DNA from: Streptomyces atroolivaceus
Lineage (GTDB): Bacteria > Actinomycetota > Actinomycetes > Streptomycetales > Streptomycetaceae
Direction of reading: 5' to 3'
Assembly: GCF_000717025.1 (NCBI RefSeq)
Contig: NZ_JNXG01000024.1
Span: forward strand, 4,491-68,490
DNA length: 64,000 bases
Position 1 is the first letter of the stretch. Every line of letters begins with the position of its first letter. Below the pieces are notes generated by a model. That model ran no database searches, was not told where the DNA came from, and saw only the letters and a list, made by a program, of their open reading frames with translations. Shown here piece after piece: positions 40,147 through 48,609 of the stretch. The position numbers and the translations under genes are program-made.

Positions 40147-41541
40147 TCATACGCCCCGGCTGACCGAGCTCATGTGGAAGTCGGGGATGCGCAGCGCGGG
40201 CATCGCGGCCCGGGTGAAGTAGTCGCCCCACTCGCGGGGGAGCGTCCTCTCCGTGCGGCCCGCCTCCGACGCCCGGGACAGCAGCCCGACCGGCGACTCG
40301 TTGAACCGGAAGTTGTTCACCTCGCCGAGGACCTCGCCGTCCTCCACCAGATAGACCCCGTCCCGGGTCAGACCGGTCAGCAGCAGGGTCGCCGGGTCCA
40401 CCTCACGGATGTACCAGAGGCAGGTCAGCAGCAGGGCCCGGCCGGTCGTCGCGGCGACCATCTCCTCCAGGGACCGCTCACCGCCGCCGTCCAGGACGAG
40501 GTTGTCCATCGCCGGCGCCACCGGCAGGCCCGTCAGCCCGGCGGAGTGGCGTGTCGTGGTCAGCCGCTCCAGCCTGCCGTCCTTGATCCAGTCCGTCGGG
40601 GCCAGCGGCAGTCCGTTGTCGAAGACAGAGGAATCGTCACCCGACGCGTGCGCGATCACGAACGGCGCGGACTCCAGCCCCGGGGCGTGCGGGTCGCTGC
40701 GCAGGGTCAGCGGTAGCTCGGAGAGCGTCTCGCCGATCCTCGTACCGCCGCCCGGCCGGGAGAAGACCGTCCGGCCCTCCGCGGCGTCCCGGGCGCCCGC
40801 CGACCAGTACTGGTAGATCAGAAGGTCGGCCACCGCGGTCGGCGGCAGCAGCGTCTCGTAGCGCCCGGCCGGCAGCTCGATCCTGCGCTCCGCCCAGCCG
40901 AGGCGCTGCGCCAGCTCCGCGTCCATGGCCGCCGGGTCGACGTCCTTGAAGTCCCGGGTGGCCCGGCCCGCCCAGGCGGAGCGGGTCCGGTCGGGGGACT
41001 TCGCGTTGAGCTCCAGCGTCCCGTTCGGCTGGTCGTGGCGCAGCCGCAGCCCCGCCGACGTACCCAGATACGTCGAGGTCAGCTGGTGGTGTGCGAACCC
41101 GTACAGCTCACGGCCGCCCGAGCGGGCCCGCGCGAAGGCGTCGCCGAGTGCCGGGGCGAAGTCGGCGAAGACGCCGGAGCCGGTCTCGGCCGGTGCCTCG
41201 GTGAAGTCGGCGGACACCGGGACGCCGGAGACCAGTGGCCGCGCGTCCTCCGAAGACCCGGCACCGCGCGCTGCGGCCTCGGCGGCGCGCACGAGCGGTT
41301 CCAGGTCGTCGGCGGTGACGGCCGAGCGGGACACCACGCCGGATGCCGTTCCCTCGGCACCGTCAACGGTCGCGATCACCGTCAGGGTCCGTCCGCGCGT
41401 CACCCCGTTCGTGGTGAGCGCATTGCCGGCCCAGCGCAGATTGGCGGAGGAGCTCTCGTCCGCGATGACCACACAGCCGTCGGCGGTGGACAGCTCCAGT
41501 GCGCGCTCGACGATCTCGTACGGCTTGCTGACGCGGCTCAT
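40147..41541 (-). CDS. tldE: TldE/PmbA metalloprotease subunit
   Basis: A 464-residue member of the TldD/PmbA family. It lacks the zinc-binding HExxxH motif and so is the non-catalytic E subunit. Conserved parts include GVVSRSAVTADDLEP, the SAPFVIAHASGDDSSVFDNGLPLAPT stretch and VNNFRFNESP near the end. With TldD it forms a cylinder that degrades unfolded peptides and matures some ribosomal peptides. The ATG at 41541 overlaps the TldD stop (ATGA). Confidence 0.92.
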   Translation of the reverse strand: MSRVSKPYEIVERALELSTADGCVVIADESSSANLRWAGNALTTNGVTRGRTLTVIATVDGAEGTASGVVSRSAVTADDLEPLVRAAEAAARGAGSSEDARPLVSGVPVSADFTEAPAETGSGVFADFAPALGDAFARARSGGRELYGFAHHQLTSTYLGTSAGLRLRHDQPNGTLELNAKSPDRTRSAWAGRATRDFKDVDPAAMDAELAQRLGWAERRIELPAGRYETLLPPTAVADLLIYQYWSAGARDAAEGRTVFSRPGGGTRIGETLSELPLTLRSDPHAPGLESAPFVIAHASGDDSSVFDNGLPLAPTDWIKDGRLERLTTTRHSAGLTGLPVAPAMDNLVLDGGGERSLEEMVAATTGRALLLTCLWYIREVDPATLLLTGLTRDGVYLVEDGEVLGEVNNFRFNESPVGLLSRASEAGRTERTLPREWGDYFTRAAMPALRIPDFHMSSVSRGV

Positions 41542-43061
41542 CGTCCGGCCTCCTGCGTCGTGTTGAGGATGTTCACGCCCCGGAAGAGGGCGGAGGGGCA
41601 GCCGTGCGAGACGGCCGCGACCTGACCCGGCTGGGCCTTCCCGCAGTTGAACGCCCCGCCCAGGACGTAGGTCTGCGGGCCGCCGACCTTCTCCATCGAG
41701 CCCCAGAAGTCCGTGGTCGTCGCCTGGTAGGCGACGTCCCGCAGCTGGCCCGCCAGCCTGCCGTTCTCGATCCTGAAGAACCGCTGCCCGGTGAACTGGA
41801 AGTTGTGGCGCTGCATGTCGATCGACCAGGACCGGTCGCCGACCACGTAGATCCCGCGCTCCACCCCGCCGATCAGGTCCTCCGTGGAGAGCCCGCCCGG
41901 ATCGGGCCGCAGCGACACGTTCGCCATGCGCTGCACGGGGACGTGCTCCGGCGAGTCGGCGTACGCGCACCCGTTGGACCGTCCCAGGCCCGTCAGCTTC
42001 GCGATCCGCCGGTCCGTCTGGTAGCCCACCAGCGTCCCGTCCTTGATCAGGTCCCAGGACTGCGCCTCCACGCCCTCGTCGTCGTAGCCGATGGTGGCGA
42101 GCCCGTGCTCGGCGGTGCGGTCACCGGTCACGTTCATGACGGGGGAGCCGTACGTCAACTTGCCGAGCTGGTCGAACGTCGCGAACGACGTCCCGGCGTA
42201 CGCGGCCTCGTAGCCCAGCGCCCGGTCCAGCTCGGTGGCGTGACCGATCGACTCGTGGATGGTCAGCCAGAGGTTGGACGGGTCGACGACCAGGTCGTAC
42301 GTCCCCGCCTCGACGCTCGGCGCCCGCATCTTCTCGGCCAGCAGCCCGGGGATGCGCTCCAGCTCGGCGTCCCAGTCCCAGCCGGTGCCCGTGAGGTACT
42401 CCCAGCCCCGGCCCACCGGCGGAGCGATCGTCCGCATCGAGTCGAACTCACCGGTCGTACCGTCCACGGCCACAGCGGTCAGCTGCGGATGCACCCGCAC
42501 CCGTTGCTGGGTGGTGACGGTGCCGGCGGTGTCCGCGTAGAACTTGTTCTCGTGGACCGTCATCAGAGAGGCGTCCACATGCGCGACCCCGTCGGCCGCC
42601 AGCAGCCGGGAGCTCCACTCGGCAAGGAGCCCGGCCTTCTCGGCGTCCGGTACGTCGAAGGGGTCCCGCTCGTACGCCGACACCCAGGTCCGCTCGCCGT
42701 GCACCGGCTCGTCCGCCAGCTCCACGCGCTCGTCGGAGCCGGCCGCGGCGATCACCTTCGCCGACAGCTTCGCCATGGCGACGGCCTGCGAGGCGACCTT
42801 CGCCGCCGCGTCCATCGTCAGGTCCACACCGGAAGCGAATCCCCAGGCGCCGCCGTGCACCACCCGGACCGCGTACCCGGTGTCGGTGGTGTCGGAGGTC
42901 CCCGACGGCCGGGCGTCCCGCAGCCGCCAGGAGGCGCCCCGCACCCGCTCGAACCGGAAGTCCGCGTGCACGGCGCCGAGCGCACGGGCGCGGGCGAGCG
43001 CCGCGTCGGCGAGGGCACGCAGCGGCAGGGCCAGGAACGACTGATCTACCTCGTGGGCCAC
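41538..43061 (-). CDS. tldD: TldD metalloprotease, catalytic subunit
   Basis: A 507-residue protein with the zinc motif HESIGH (in TIHESIGHATELD) and the later cysteine/His-containing end typical of TldD. I start it at GTG 43061 because GGGGAGG is five bases upstream; an open frame runs 21 codons further. Coupled to TldE downstream. No ribosomal peptide precursor gene is visible next to it, so general peptide turnover is the safest role. Confidence 0.93.
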   Translation of the reverse strand: MAHEVDQSFLALPLRALADAALARARALGAVHADFRFERVRGASWRLRDARPSGTSDTTDTGYAVRVVHGGAWGFASGVDLTMDAAAKVASQAVAMAKLSAKVIAAAGSDERVELADEPVHGERTWVSAYERDPFDVPDAEKAGLLAEWSSRLLAADGVAHVDASLMTVHENKFYADTAGTVTTQQRVRVHPQLTAVAVDGTTGEFDSMRTIAPPVGRGWEYLTGTGWDWDAELERIPGLLAEKMRAPSVEAGTYDLVVDPSNLWLTIHESIGHATELDRALGYEAAYAGTSFATFDQLGKLTYGSPVMNVTGDRTAEHGLATIGYDDEGVEAQSWDLIKDGTLVGYQTDRRIAKLTGLGRSNGCAYADSPEHVPVQRMANVSLRPDPGGLSTEDLIGGVERGIYVVGDRSWSIDMQRHNFQFTGQRFFRIENGRLAGQLRDVAYQATTTDFWGSMEKVGGPQTYVLGGAFNCGKAQPGQVAAVSHGCPSALFRGVNILNTTQEAGR

Positions 43062-43282
43062 GCGGGCCTCCCCTTCTCCACCTCTGAAAACGTCTCCGCA
43101 GTGAATCATGGGGGGTCGTGGCATCCTCGTGCTCCGGTTTTACGTTGCCGTGTCCCGGCCGGGCCTTTCTGTAGGGATCCGACAGTCGCGGCGCGGCGGC
43201 GCTGTCAGAGGCCGATTCCCTGGAAGCGGGGTGGTACCGATAGGTTTTCGACGTACCAGACCGCCAAGGAAAGGGTGATCCG

Positions 43283-44002
43283 ATGAGCCGCTCGGTTCTC
43301 GTCACCGGAGGAAACCGGGGCATCGGCCTCGCCATCGCCCGTGCCTTCGCCGACAGCGGCGACAAGGTCGCCATCACCTACCGTTCGGGGGAGCCGCCGC
43401 AGGCGCTCACCGACGCGGGCGTTCTCGCGGTCCGGTGCGACATCACCGACACCGAGCAGGTGGAGCAGGCCTACAAGGAGATCGAGGAGAAGCACGGCTC
43501 TGTGGAGGTGCTGGTCGCCAACGCCGGTATCACCAAGGACCAGTTGCTGATGCGGATGTCCGAGGACGACTTCACGTCGGTGCTCGACACCAACCTCACC
43601 GGCACCTTCCGCGTCGTCAAGCGGGCCAACCGCGGGATGCTGCGCGCCAAGAAGGGCCGTGTCGTCCTGATCTCCTCCGTCGTCGGCCTCCTCGGTTCGG
43701 CAGGACAGGCCAACTACGCGGCGTCCAAGGCGGGCCTGGTCGGCTTCGCCCGGTCGCTGGCCCGTGAGCTCGGCTCGCGGAACATCACGTTCAACGTCGT
43801 CGCACCCGGGTTCGTCGACACCGACATGACCCAGGCGCTCACCGATGAGCAGCGCAAGGGCATCGTGTCCCAGGTGCCGCTCGGCCGCTACGCGCAGCCC
43901 GCTGAGATCGCCGCCGCGGTGCGCTTCCTCGCGTCCGACGACGCGTCGTACATCACTGGAGCCGTCATTCCCGTTGACGGCGGATTGGGCATGGGTCACT
44001 GA
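43283..44002 (+). CDS. fabG: 3-oxoacyl-ACP reductase
   Basis: A 239-residue SDR enzyme of fatty acid elongation. TGGNRGIG at 8-15 binds NADPH; NAGI at 80-83; the catalytic Ser-Tyr-Lys is in ISSVVG, Tyr145 and Lys149 (YAASK). The end VDGGLGMGH is like mycobacterial FabG1 (MabA). It is followed five bases later by fabI, the mabA-inhA arrangement. GGAAAGGG precedes the ATG. Confidence 0.95.
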   Translation: MSRSVLVTGGNRGIGLAIARAFADSGDKVAITYRSGEPPQALTDAGVLAVRCDITDTEQVEQAYKEIEEKHGSVEVLVANAGITKDQLLMRMSEDDFTSVLDTNLTGTFRVVKRANRGMLRAKKGRVVLISSVVGLLGSAGQANYAASKAGLVGFARSLARELGSRNITFNVVAPGFVDTDMTQALTDEQRKGIVSQVPLGRYAQPAEIAAAVRFLASDDASYITGAVIPVDGGLGMGH

Positions 44003-44007
44003 TCACC

Positions 44008-44775
44008 ATGAGCGGAATTCTCGACGGCAAGCGCATCCTCATCACGGGGGTGCTGATGGAGTCGTCCATCGCCTTTCACACCGCGAAGGTGGCCCAGGAG
44101 CAGGGCGCCGAGGTCATCCTGACGGCGTTTCCCCGCCCGACGCTGACCGAGCGGATCGCCAAGAAGCTTCCGAAGCCCGCCAAGGTCATCGAGCTCGACG
44201 TGACCAATGCCGAGCACCTGGACCGGCTCGCGGGCCTGGTCAAGGAGGAGCTCGGCTCGCTGGACGGTGTCGTCCACTCCATCGGCTTCGCCCCGCAGGA
44301 CGCCCTCGGCGGCAACTTCCTGAACACGCCCTTCGAGTCGGTCGCCACGGCGATGCACGTCTCGGCGTTCTCGCTCAAGTCGCTCGCCATGGCCTGCAAG
44401 CCGCTGATGGCGGAAGGCGGCTCGATCGTGGGCCTCACCTTCGACGCCCAGTTCGCCTGGCCCCAGTACGACTGGATGGGTCCGGCCAAGGCCGCGCTGG
44501 AGTCCACCTCCCGTTACCTCGCCCGTGACCTCGGCGGTGACAGCATCCGCTGCAACCTGATCTCGGCGGGCCCGATCGGCTCGATGGCCGCCAAGTCCAT
44601 CCCGGGCTTCGGTGATCTCGCGGAGGTCTGGAACACCCGGTCGCCGCTGGCCTGGGACATGGCCGACCCGGAGCCGGCCGGCCGCGGTGTGGTCGCGCTG
44701 CTCTCGGACTTCTTCCCGAAGACGACGGGCGAGATCATCCACGTCGACGGTGGCGTGCACATGATGGGCGCCTGA
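44008..44775 (+). CDS. fabI: Enoyl-ACP reductase (InhA-like)
   Basis: A 255-residue NADH-dependent enoyl-ACP reductase, the last step of each fatty acid elongation round. The start MSGILDGKRILITGVLMESS and the active-site pair Tyr154 and Lys161 (YDWMGPAK, Tyr-x6-Lys) mark the FabI/InhA group. Gly94 region reads HSIGFAP. It is in an operon with fabG and followed by a strong hairpin. Confidence 0.96.
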   Translation: MSGILDGKRILITGVLMESSIAFHTAKVAQEQGAEVILTAFPRPTLTERIAKKLPKPAKVIELDVTNAEHLDRLAGLVKEELGSLDGVVHSIGFAPQDALGGNFLNTPFESVATAMHVSAFSLKSLAMACKPLMAEGGSIVGLTFDAQFAWPQYDWMGPAKAALESTSRYLARDLGGDSIRCNLISAGPIGSMAAKSIPGFGDLAEVWNTRSPLAWDMADPEPAGRGVVALLSDFFPKTTGEIIHVDGGVHMMGA

Positions 44776-44791
44776 CCCGCACACGGCACCC

Positions 44792-44831
44792 CGACGGCCG
44801 CACACCCCACGCCAGGGGTGTGCGGCCGTCG
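44792..44831 (+). terminator. Stem-loop after fabI
   Basis: CGACGGCCGCACACCCC pairs perfectly with 44815-44831 around ACGCCA, 16 bases past the fabI stop. Confidence 0.85.
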
Positions 44832-44954
44832 TGCGTCACCGCCGTCACCGCCATCCCCCGCGGGTCCCTCGGCGCTCGAGTCGAAAAGATGGCCGTCCCC
44901 CCGCAGAATGTGTGGGAACCGGACTTTTGGTCAGGCTGTGGGGAGGAGATCGTT

Positions 44955-45326
44955 GTGCGCTCCACACGTCGCCGAACCTGGGCCCTGCTCGCAGCGGCGG
45001 CCGTCGTCGCGGGGCTCCTGGCCCCGGTGGCCGTGAGTGCGGCCAACCGGGCGGGAAGCGGAGCGGCAGCCCCTCTCGCCCCCGAACCGGAGCCGTCCGG
45101 CGCCGAATGCCGTACGACGGTCGAGGGGTCCCAGGTGGTCGCCTACTGCCACAACCCGTACCCCACGACCGATACCGTCCGGCTCCACACCGAGTGCGCC
45201 CGGTGGTGGGACGTCGATGCCGACGGCAGCGCGGTCGCGGTGCAGCCGGGCCGGACGGTCAAGCTCGAGGACCGCTGCTGGAAAGAGGTCGGCTCGGCCT
45301 GGGTCAGCCACTCGGTGTCCTCCTGA
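44955..45326 (+). CDS. Small secreted protein
   Basis: A 123-residue protein starting at GTG with GGAGGAG upstream. RSTRRRTW plus a hydrophobic core and VAVSAANRA give a signal peptide (cut near residue 30). The mature part is Pro/Glu-rich at first, then has cysteines (ECRTT, AYCHNPY, TECARWW, DRCWKEV), four in all and probably disulfide-bonded. I do not recognise a family. Two frames upstream are open but lack starts with ribosome sites. Confidence 0.7.
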   Translation: MRSTRRRTWALLAAAAVVAGLLAPVAVSAANRAGSGAAAPLAPEPEPSGAECRTTVEGSQVVAYCHNPYPTTDTVRLHTECARWWDVDADGSAVAVQPGRTVKLEDRCWKEVGSAWVSHSVSS

Positions 45327-45347
45327 GCGTGCCGCCGGAAAGCGGAT

Positions 45348-46022
45348 CTAGACGCGCTCCCGCAGACAGTTCAGCGCGTGGGCGGCGGCCTCCGTGGCAG
45401 CAGTCTCCGCGTCGCCCGCCCGGATCGCCTCCACGAGCCGGGTGTGGTCCATGAGCTCCTCCGGCCTCAGTTCCGGACCCACGTCGTCGCGCAGGTAGTC
45501 GCGGAGCAGGTCGTTCAGGTCGGCGTACAGCTCGGTCAGGACGTCGTTGTGCGAGGCGGCGACCACGGCGAGGTGCAGGGTCGTGTCGGCGGCCACGAAG
45601 GCCTCCGCGTCCCCGGACGCCCACACCGCCTCGCGCCGCGCCATCAGGGTGTCCAGCTGGCGCAGGTCCCGGTCGGTGCGCCGCAGCGCGGCGAGCCGGG
45701 CCGCCGACGACTCCAGGGTGGAGCGAAGCTCCGCCACGTGCCGGGGGTCGGCGTCCGCGAACCGGCGGTGCATCACACCCGCCAGCTCGCTGGTCGCCAC
45801 CACGTACGTGCCGGAGCCCTGGCGGATGTCCAGCAGCCCGTTGTGCGCCAGGGCCCGCACCGCCTCGCGCACCGTGTTGCGGGCGACCCCGAGCTGCTCG
45901 ACCAGCTCGGGCTCGGTGGGGATCCGTGAGCCCACCGGCCACTCACCCGCGGTGATCTGATTCCTCAGCTGGGCAATCACCTGGTCGGCGAGAGCCGAAC
46001 GCCGCGTGGACGTCAGCGCCAT
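45348..46022 (-). CDS. FadR-subfamily GntR transcriptional regulator
   Basis: A 224-residue regulator. The winged helix-turn-helix is at about 10-75 (LADQVIAQLRNQI, RIPTEPELVEQLGVARNTVREAVRAL, GTYVV), and the C-terminal all-helical FCD domain binds a ligand, with metal/ligand residues in DTTLHLAVVAASHN and HTRLVEAI. It is divergent from an MFS exporter gene, and a palindrome overlaps that promoter, so it very likely represses the exporter. The effector is unknown. Confidence 0.9.
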   Translation of the reverse strand: MALTSTRRSALADQVIAQLRNQITAGEWPVGSRIPTEPELVEQLGVARNTVREAVRALAHNGLLDIRQGSGTYVVATSELAGVMHRRFADADPRHVAELRSTLESSAARLAALRRTDRDLRQLDTLMARREAVWASGDAEAFVAADTTLHLAVVAASHNDVLTELYADLNDLLRDYLRDDVGPELRPEELMDHTRLVEAIRAGDAETAATEAAAHALNCLRERV

Positions 46023-46126
46023 GGTGCTCCTTGGTCGTTTTCCGGAAAGGGTCTCCCGGGAGGGTGATCCGGGAGGTGCGGGCCCGTCCGTTCGTCATCC
46101 CGATTGTCTCAGGGAGAGGACCGGAG

Positions 46127-46164
46127 TGGACAGTCAATCATCCCATGATTCTATGATGGGTCCC
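46127..46164 (+). promoter_or_regulatory. MFS promoter with overlapping operator
   Basis: TGGACA (46127-46132) and TATGAT (46152-46157) form a promoter with a 19-base spacer; the ATG at 46165 is seven bases past the -10, so the mRNA is probably leaderless. AATCAT-CCC-ATGATT (46136-46150) is a perfect inverted repeat in the spacer, and CCCATGAT-TCT-ATGATGGG (46142-46160) is a near-perfect one over the -10. A bound GntR repressor would block polymerase. Confidence 0.65.
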
Positions 46165-47445
46165 ATGCGTCACGACGAGACCCCGACCCTGAGCCCTCCC
46201 GCCGCCCCCGGTGCCGGCGTACCCGCGCCCGGAACGTCCGCTCCCGGACCCTCTCCCTGGGTGCTGCGGATCGTCATCGTCGGCCTGGTCCTCGCCGCGC
46301 TGAACCTCCGGCCCGCCATCACCAGCCTCGGCCCCCTCCTCGAAGAGGTCCGGGACGGGCTGCACATGAGCGGCAGCGTCGCCGGGGTCCTCACCTCCGT
46401 GCCGCCGCTCTGCTTCGCCCTGTTCGGATTCATGGCACCGCGGCTGGCCCGCCGGTTCGGTCCCAGCGCCGTCGTCTGCGCCGGAATGGCGGCCATCGCC
46501 GCCGGCCTGCTGCTGCGCCCCTTCGTGGGCGGCACCGCCGGGTTCCTCGCCGCCAGCGCCCTCGCCCTCATGGGCATCGCGGTCAGCAACGTCCTGATGC
46601 CGGTCATCGTCAAGCGCTGGTTCCCCGACCGGGTCGGCACCGTGACCGGCCTCTACTCGATGGCCCTGGCCCTCGGGACCGCCCTCGCGGCCGCCCTCAC
46701 CGTGCCCCTGACGGACGCGCTGGGCGGAAGCTGGAAGTCCGGGCTGGCGGTCTGGGCGGGCCTCGCCGCCGTCGCCGTCCTGCCCTGGATCCCGCTCGTG
46801 CGGGAGCGCGGCCCCGGCGGGGCACAGGGAAGGCCCGCGGGGCAGACCTCGACCCGCGCCCCCGCGCTGAGGATCACCCGCAGCCGTACTTCCTGGGCGC
46901 TCGCCTGCTTCTTCGGGCTCCAGGCGACTGCCGCGTACATCACGATGGGCTGGATGCCGCAGATCTTCCGTGACGCCGGGCTGCCGGCGGGCACCGCGGG
47001 AGTCCTGCTCGCCGTGACCATGGCCATGGGCGTGCCCCTCGCCTTCGTCATCCCCCGGGTCGCCTCCCGGCTGCGGACGCAGGGGCCGATCGTCCTCGTC
47101 CTCAGCGGGTGCGGTCTCCTCGGTTACGCGGGCCTCTACCTGGCCCCGGCCGGCGGCGCCTGGCTCTGGGCCCTGCTGCTGGGCGTCGCCAACTGCGCCT
47201 TCCCGCTCGCGCTGACCATGATCGGGATGCGTTCGCGGAGCGGCGCCGGGGTGGTCAGGCTCTCCGCGTTCGCGCAGTCCACGGGCTACCTGCTCTCGAT
47301 CCCCGGGCCGCTGCTGGTCGGCGTGCTCTACCAGCACAGCGGCGGCTGGGGGCTGCCGCTCGCCCTCATGGCGGCCCTCCTCGTGCCCCAGACGGTCGCG
47401 GGAATGCTCGCCGGGCGGGACCGGACGATCGAGGACGAGTGCTGA
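46165..47445 (+). CDS. MFS transporter, CynX/NimT (cyanate permease-like) family
   Basis: A 426-residue protein with 12 predicted helices. RIVIVGLVLAALNLRPAITS, then LGPLLEEVRDGLHMS, is the CynX/NimT start, and the middle loop is Arg/Gly-rich. Family members transport cyanate, 2-nitroimidazole or similar small compounds, mostly outward. I start it at ATG 46165 on promoter grounds; ATGs at 46153 and 46156 are in frame. Probably repressed by the divergent GntR protein. Confidence 0.88.
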   Translation: MRHDETPTLSPPAAPGAGVPAPGTSAPGPSPWVLRIVIVGLVLAALNLRPAITSLGPLLEEVRDGLHMSGSVAGVLTSVPPLCFALFGFMAPRLARRFGPSAVVCAGMAAIAAGLLLRPFVGGTAGFLAASALALMGIAVSNVLMPVIVKRWFPDRVGTVTGLYSMALALGTALAAALTVPLTDALGGSWKSGLAVWAGLAAVAVLPWIPLVRERGPGGAQGRPAGQTSTRAPALRITRSRTSWALACFFGLQATAAYITMGWMPQIFRDAGLPAGTAGVLLAVTMAMGVPLAFVIPRVASRLRTQGPIVLVLSGCGLLGYAGLYLAPAGGAWLWALLLGVANCAFPLALTMIGMRSRSGAGVVRLSAFAQSTGYLLSIPGPLLVGVLYQHSGGWGLPLALMAALLVPQTVAGMLAGRDRTIEDEC

Positions 47446-47462
47446 GATGCGAGACTGTGCGC

Positions 47463-47579
47463 ATGCCAGTGCTCGATCCGAATCCCCAGAACGGCCAGAA
47501 GAAGCTCCTCCTCGTCTTCGGGACGATGCTTCTCATCTCCGTGGTCATCGGTGTGATCGCCACGATCGCCTCCCCCTGA
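47463..47579 (+). CDS. SGM_5486-type small transporter-associated protein
   Basis: A 38-residue protein: MPVLDPNPQNGQKKLLLV then a single hydrophobic helix (FGTMLLISVVIGVIATIA). It matches a conserved Streptomyces micro-protein found right after this MFS gene and named SGM_5486 family transporter-associated protein. It starts 17 bases past the MFS stop and is probably co-transcribed. It may stabilise the transporter; that is inference. Confidence 0.85.
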   Translation: MPVLDPNPQNGQKKLLLVFGTMLLISVVIGVIATIASP

Positions 47580-47716
47580 CCCCGCGGGGGTGGGGTCAGC
47601 CCCACCATCCCCTAGGGGGCCAGGTTCAGGGTCGAGTGGGTGGGTCACCGGATGGGACCGCCGCCGGCCGGCCCGTAGGTTCTGGGTAACACAGCCGAGG
47701 ACCCACGGAGGCGGAC

Positions 47717-47923
47717 ATGTCGGCCCGTACACGCACCCGGACCCACCGCCCGGCCACGGACAGCGTCGAGGTCAGCCTGCCGTGGTGGGCCATCGCGCTG
47801 CCCGCACTCGCCTTCGCCGCGCTCCTCCTGCTGATCGTGGAACCCGGCCAGGCCCACGCGGCGGCCGGCGACCCCGCGATCGGGCGGCTGCTCGGGCACA
47901 TCCTGGGCCTCGTGCCCGCCTGA
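47717..47923 (+). CDS. Small membrane protein, unknown
   Basis: A 68-residue protein with an Arg/Thr-rich N-terminus, one hydrophobic helix (WWAIALPALAFAALLLLIV) and a short external tail. GGAGG is five bases before the ATG. No family recognised. It lies between the MFS micro-protein and the SixA gene. Confidence 0.75.
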   Translation: MSARTRTRTHRPATDSVEVSLPWWAIALPALAFAALLLLIVEPGQAHAAAGDPAIGRLLGHILGLVPA

Positions 47924-48023
47924 CGGGCCTCGTACACACCCCGTCGCCCGTCATTCACCCCCCAGCGGGCGAGCACGTCAACACCCTGCGCCCGGACACC
48001 CAATTCGTGCGAAGCTGAGACGT

Positions 48024-48542
48024 ATGAGCGCCGATACACCTCGCAGGATCGTCCTTCTCAGGCACGCAAAAGCGGAATGGTCGCAGCAGTCCGACCACGA
48101 GCGGCCACTGGCGGAACGGGGCAGGAAGGACGCCCCCGTCGCCGGCCGCAAGCTGGCCGATTCAGGAACCGTCTTCGACCTGGCTCTGTGCTCGACCGCG
48201 ACCAGGACCCGCGAGACCTGGAAACTGGCGGTCCACGAATTCGAGCAGCGCCCCCGGACCGTCTACGAGGAGAGGCTGTACGAGGCCTCCCTCGGGGAGC
48301 TGATCGCCCTGTTCGGCGAGACACCCGACGACGTGCAGAACCTGCTGGTCATCGGACACAATCCCAGCATGCACGGTGCCGCGGACGCACTTTCCGGCAG
48401 TGCCCAGGGCGATGCGCTGGCCCGCATGACCAGGGACGGCTTCCCGACCGCCGCCTACGCCGTCCTCGAGTTCTCCGGCCCCTGGAAGAGCCTGGAGCAC
48501 GGCGTGGGCAAGCTCGTCGACTACTGGACGCCGAACGACTGA
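48024..48542 (+). CDS. SixA-type histidine phosphatase family protein
   Basis: A 172-residue member of the histidine phosphatase superfamily. LLRHAKAEW at residues 11-19 holds the RHG-type catalytic histidine; CSTATRTRETW and VIGHNPSMHGAADAL contain the other phosphate-binding residues. SixA in E. coli removes phosphate from histidine in phosphocarrier proteins; actinobacterial relatives have unproven targets. Followed by a strong hairpin. Confidence 0.88.
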   Translation: MSADTPRRIVLLRHAKAEWSQQSDHERPLAERGRKDAPVAGRKLADSGTVFDLALCSTATRTRETWKLAVHEFEQRPRTVYEERLYEASLGELIALFGETPDDVQNLLVIGHNPSMHGAADALSGSAQGDALARMTRDGFPTAAYAVLEFSGPWKSLEHGVGKLVDYWTPND

Positions 48543-48553
48543 GTACGACGTAC

Positions 48554-48590
48554 GAAGGGGCGCCGGCACACCACGTGCCGGCGCCCCTTC
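48554..48590. terminator. Perfect 16-bp stem-loop between convergent genes
   Basis: GAAGGGGCGCCGGCAC pairs exactly with 48575-48590 around ACCAC, between the SixA stop and the serB stop. Confidence 0.85.
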
Positions 48591-48609
48591 CTGCGTGGGA
48601 CCCCGCCGG

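Noticed and set aside
40147..41970. TldE as a 607-residue protein using the full open frame
   Set aside because: The extra 143 residues are read out of frame through tldD and are Arg/Gly-rich; the ATG at 41541 overlapping the tldD stop is the natural start.
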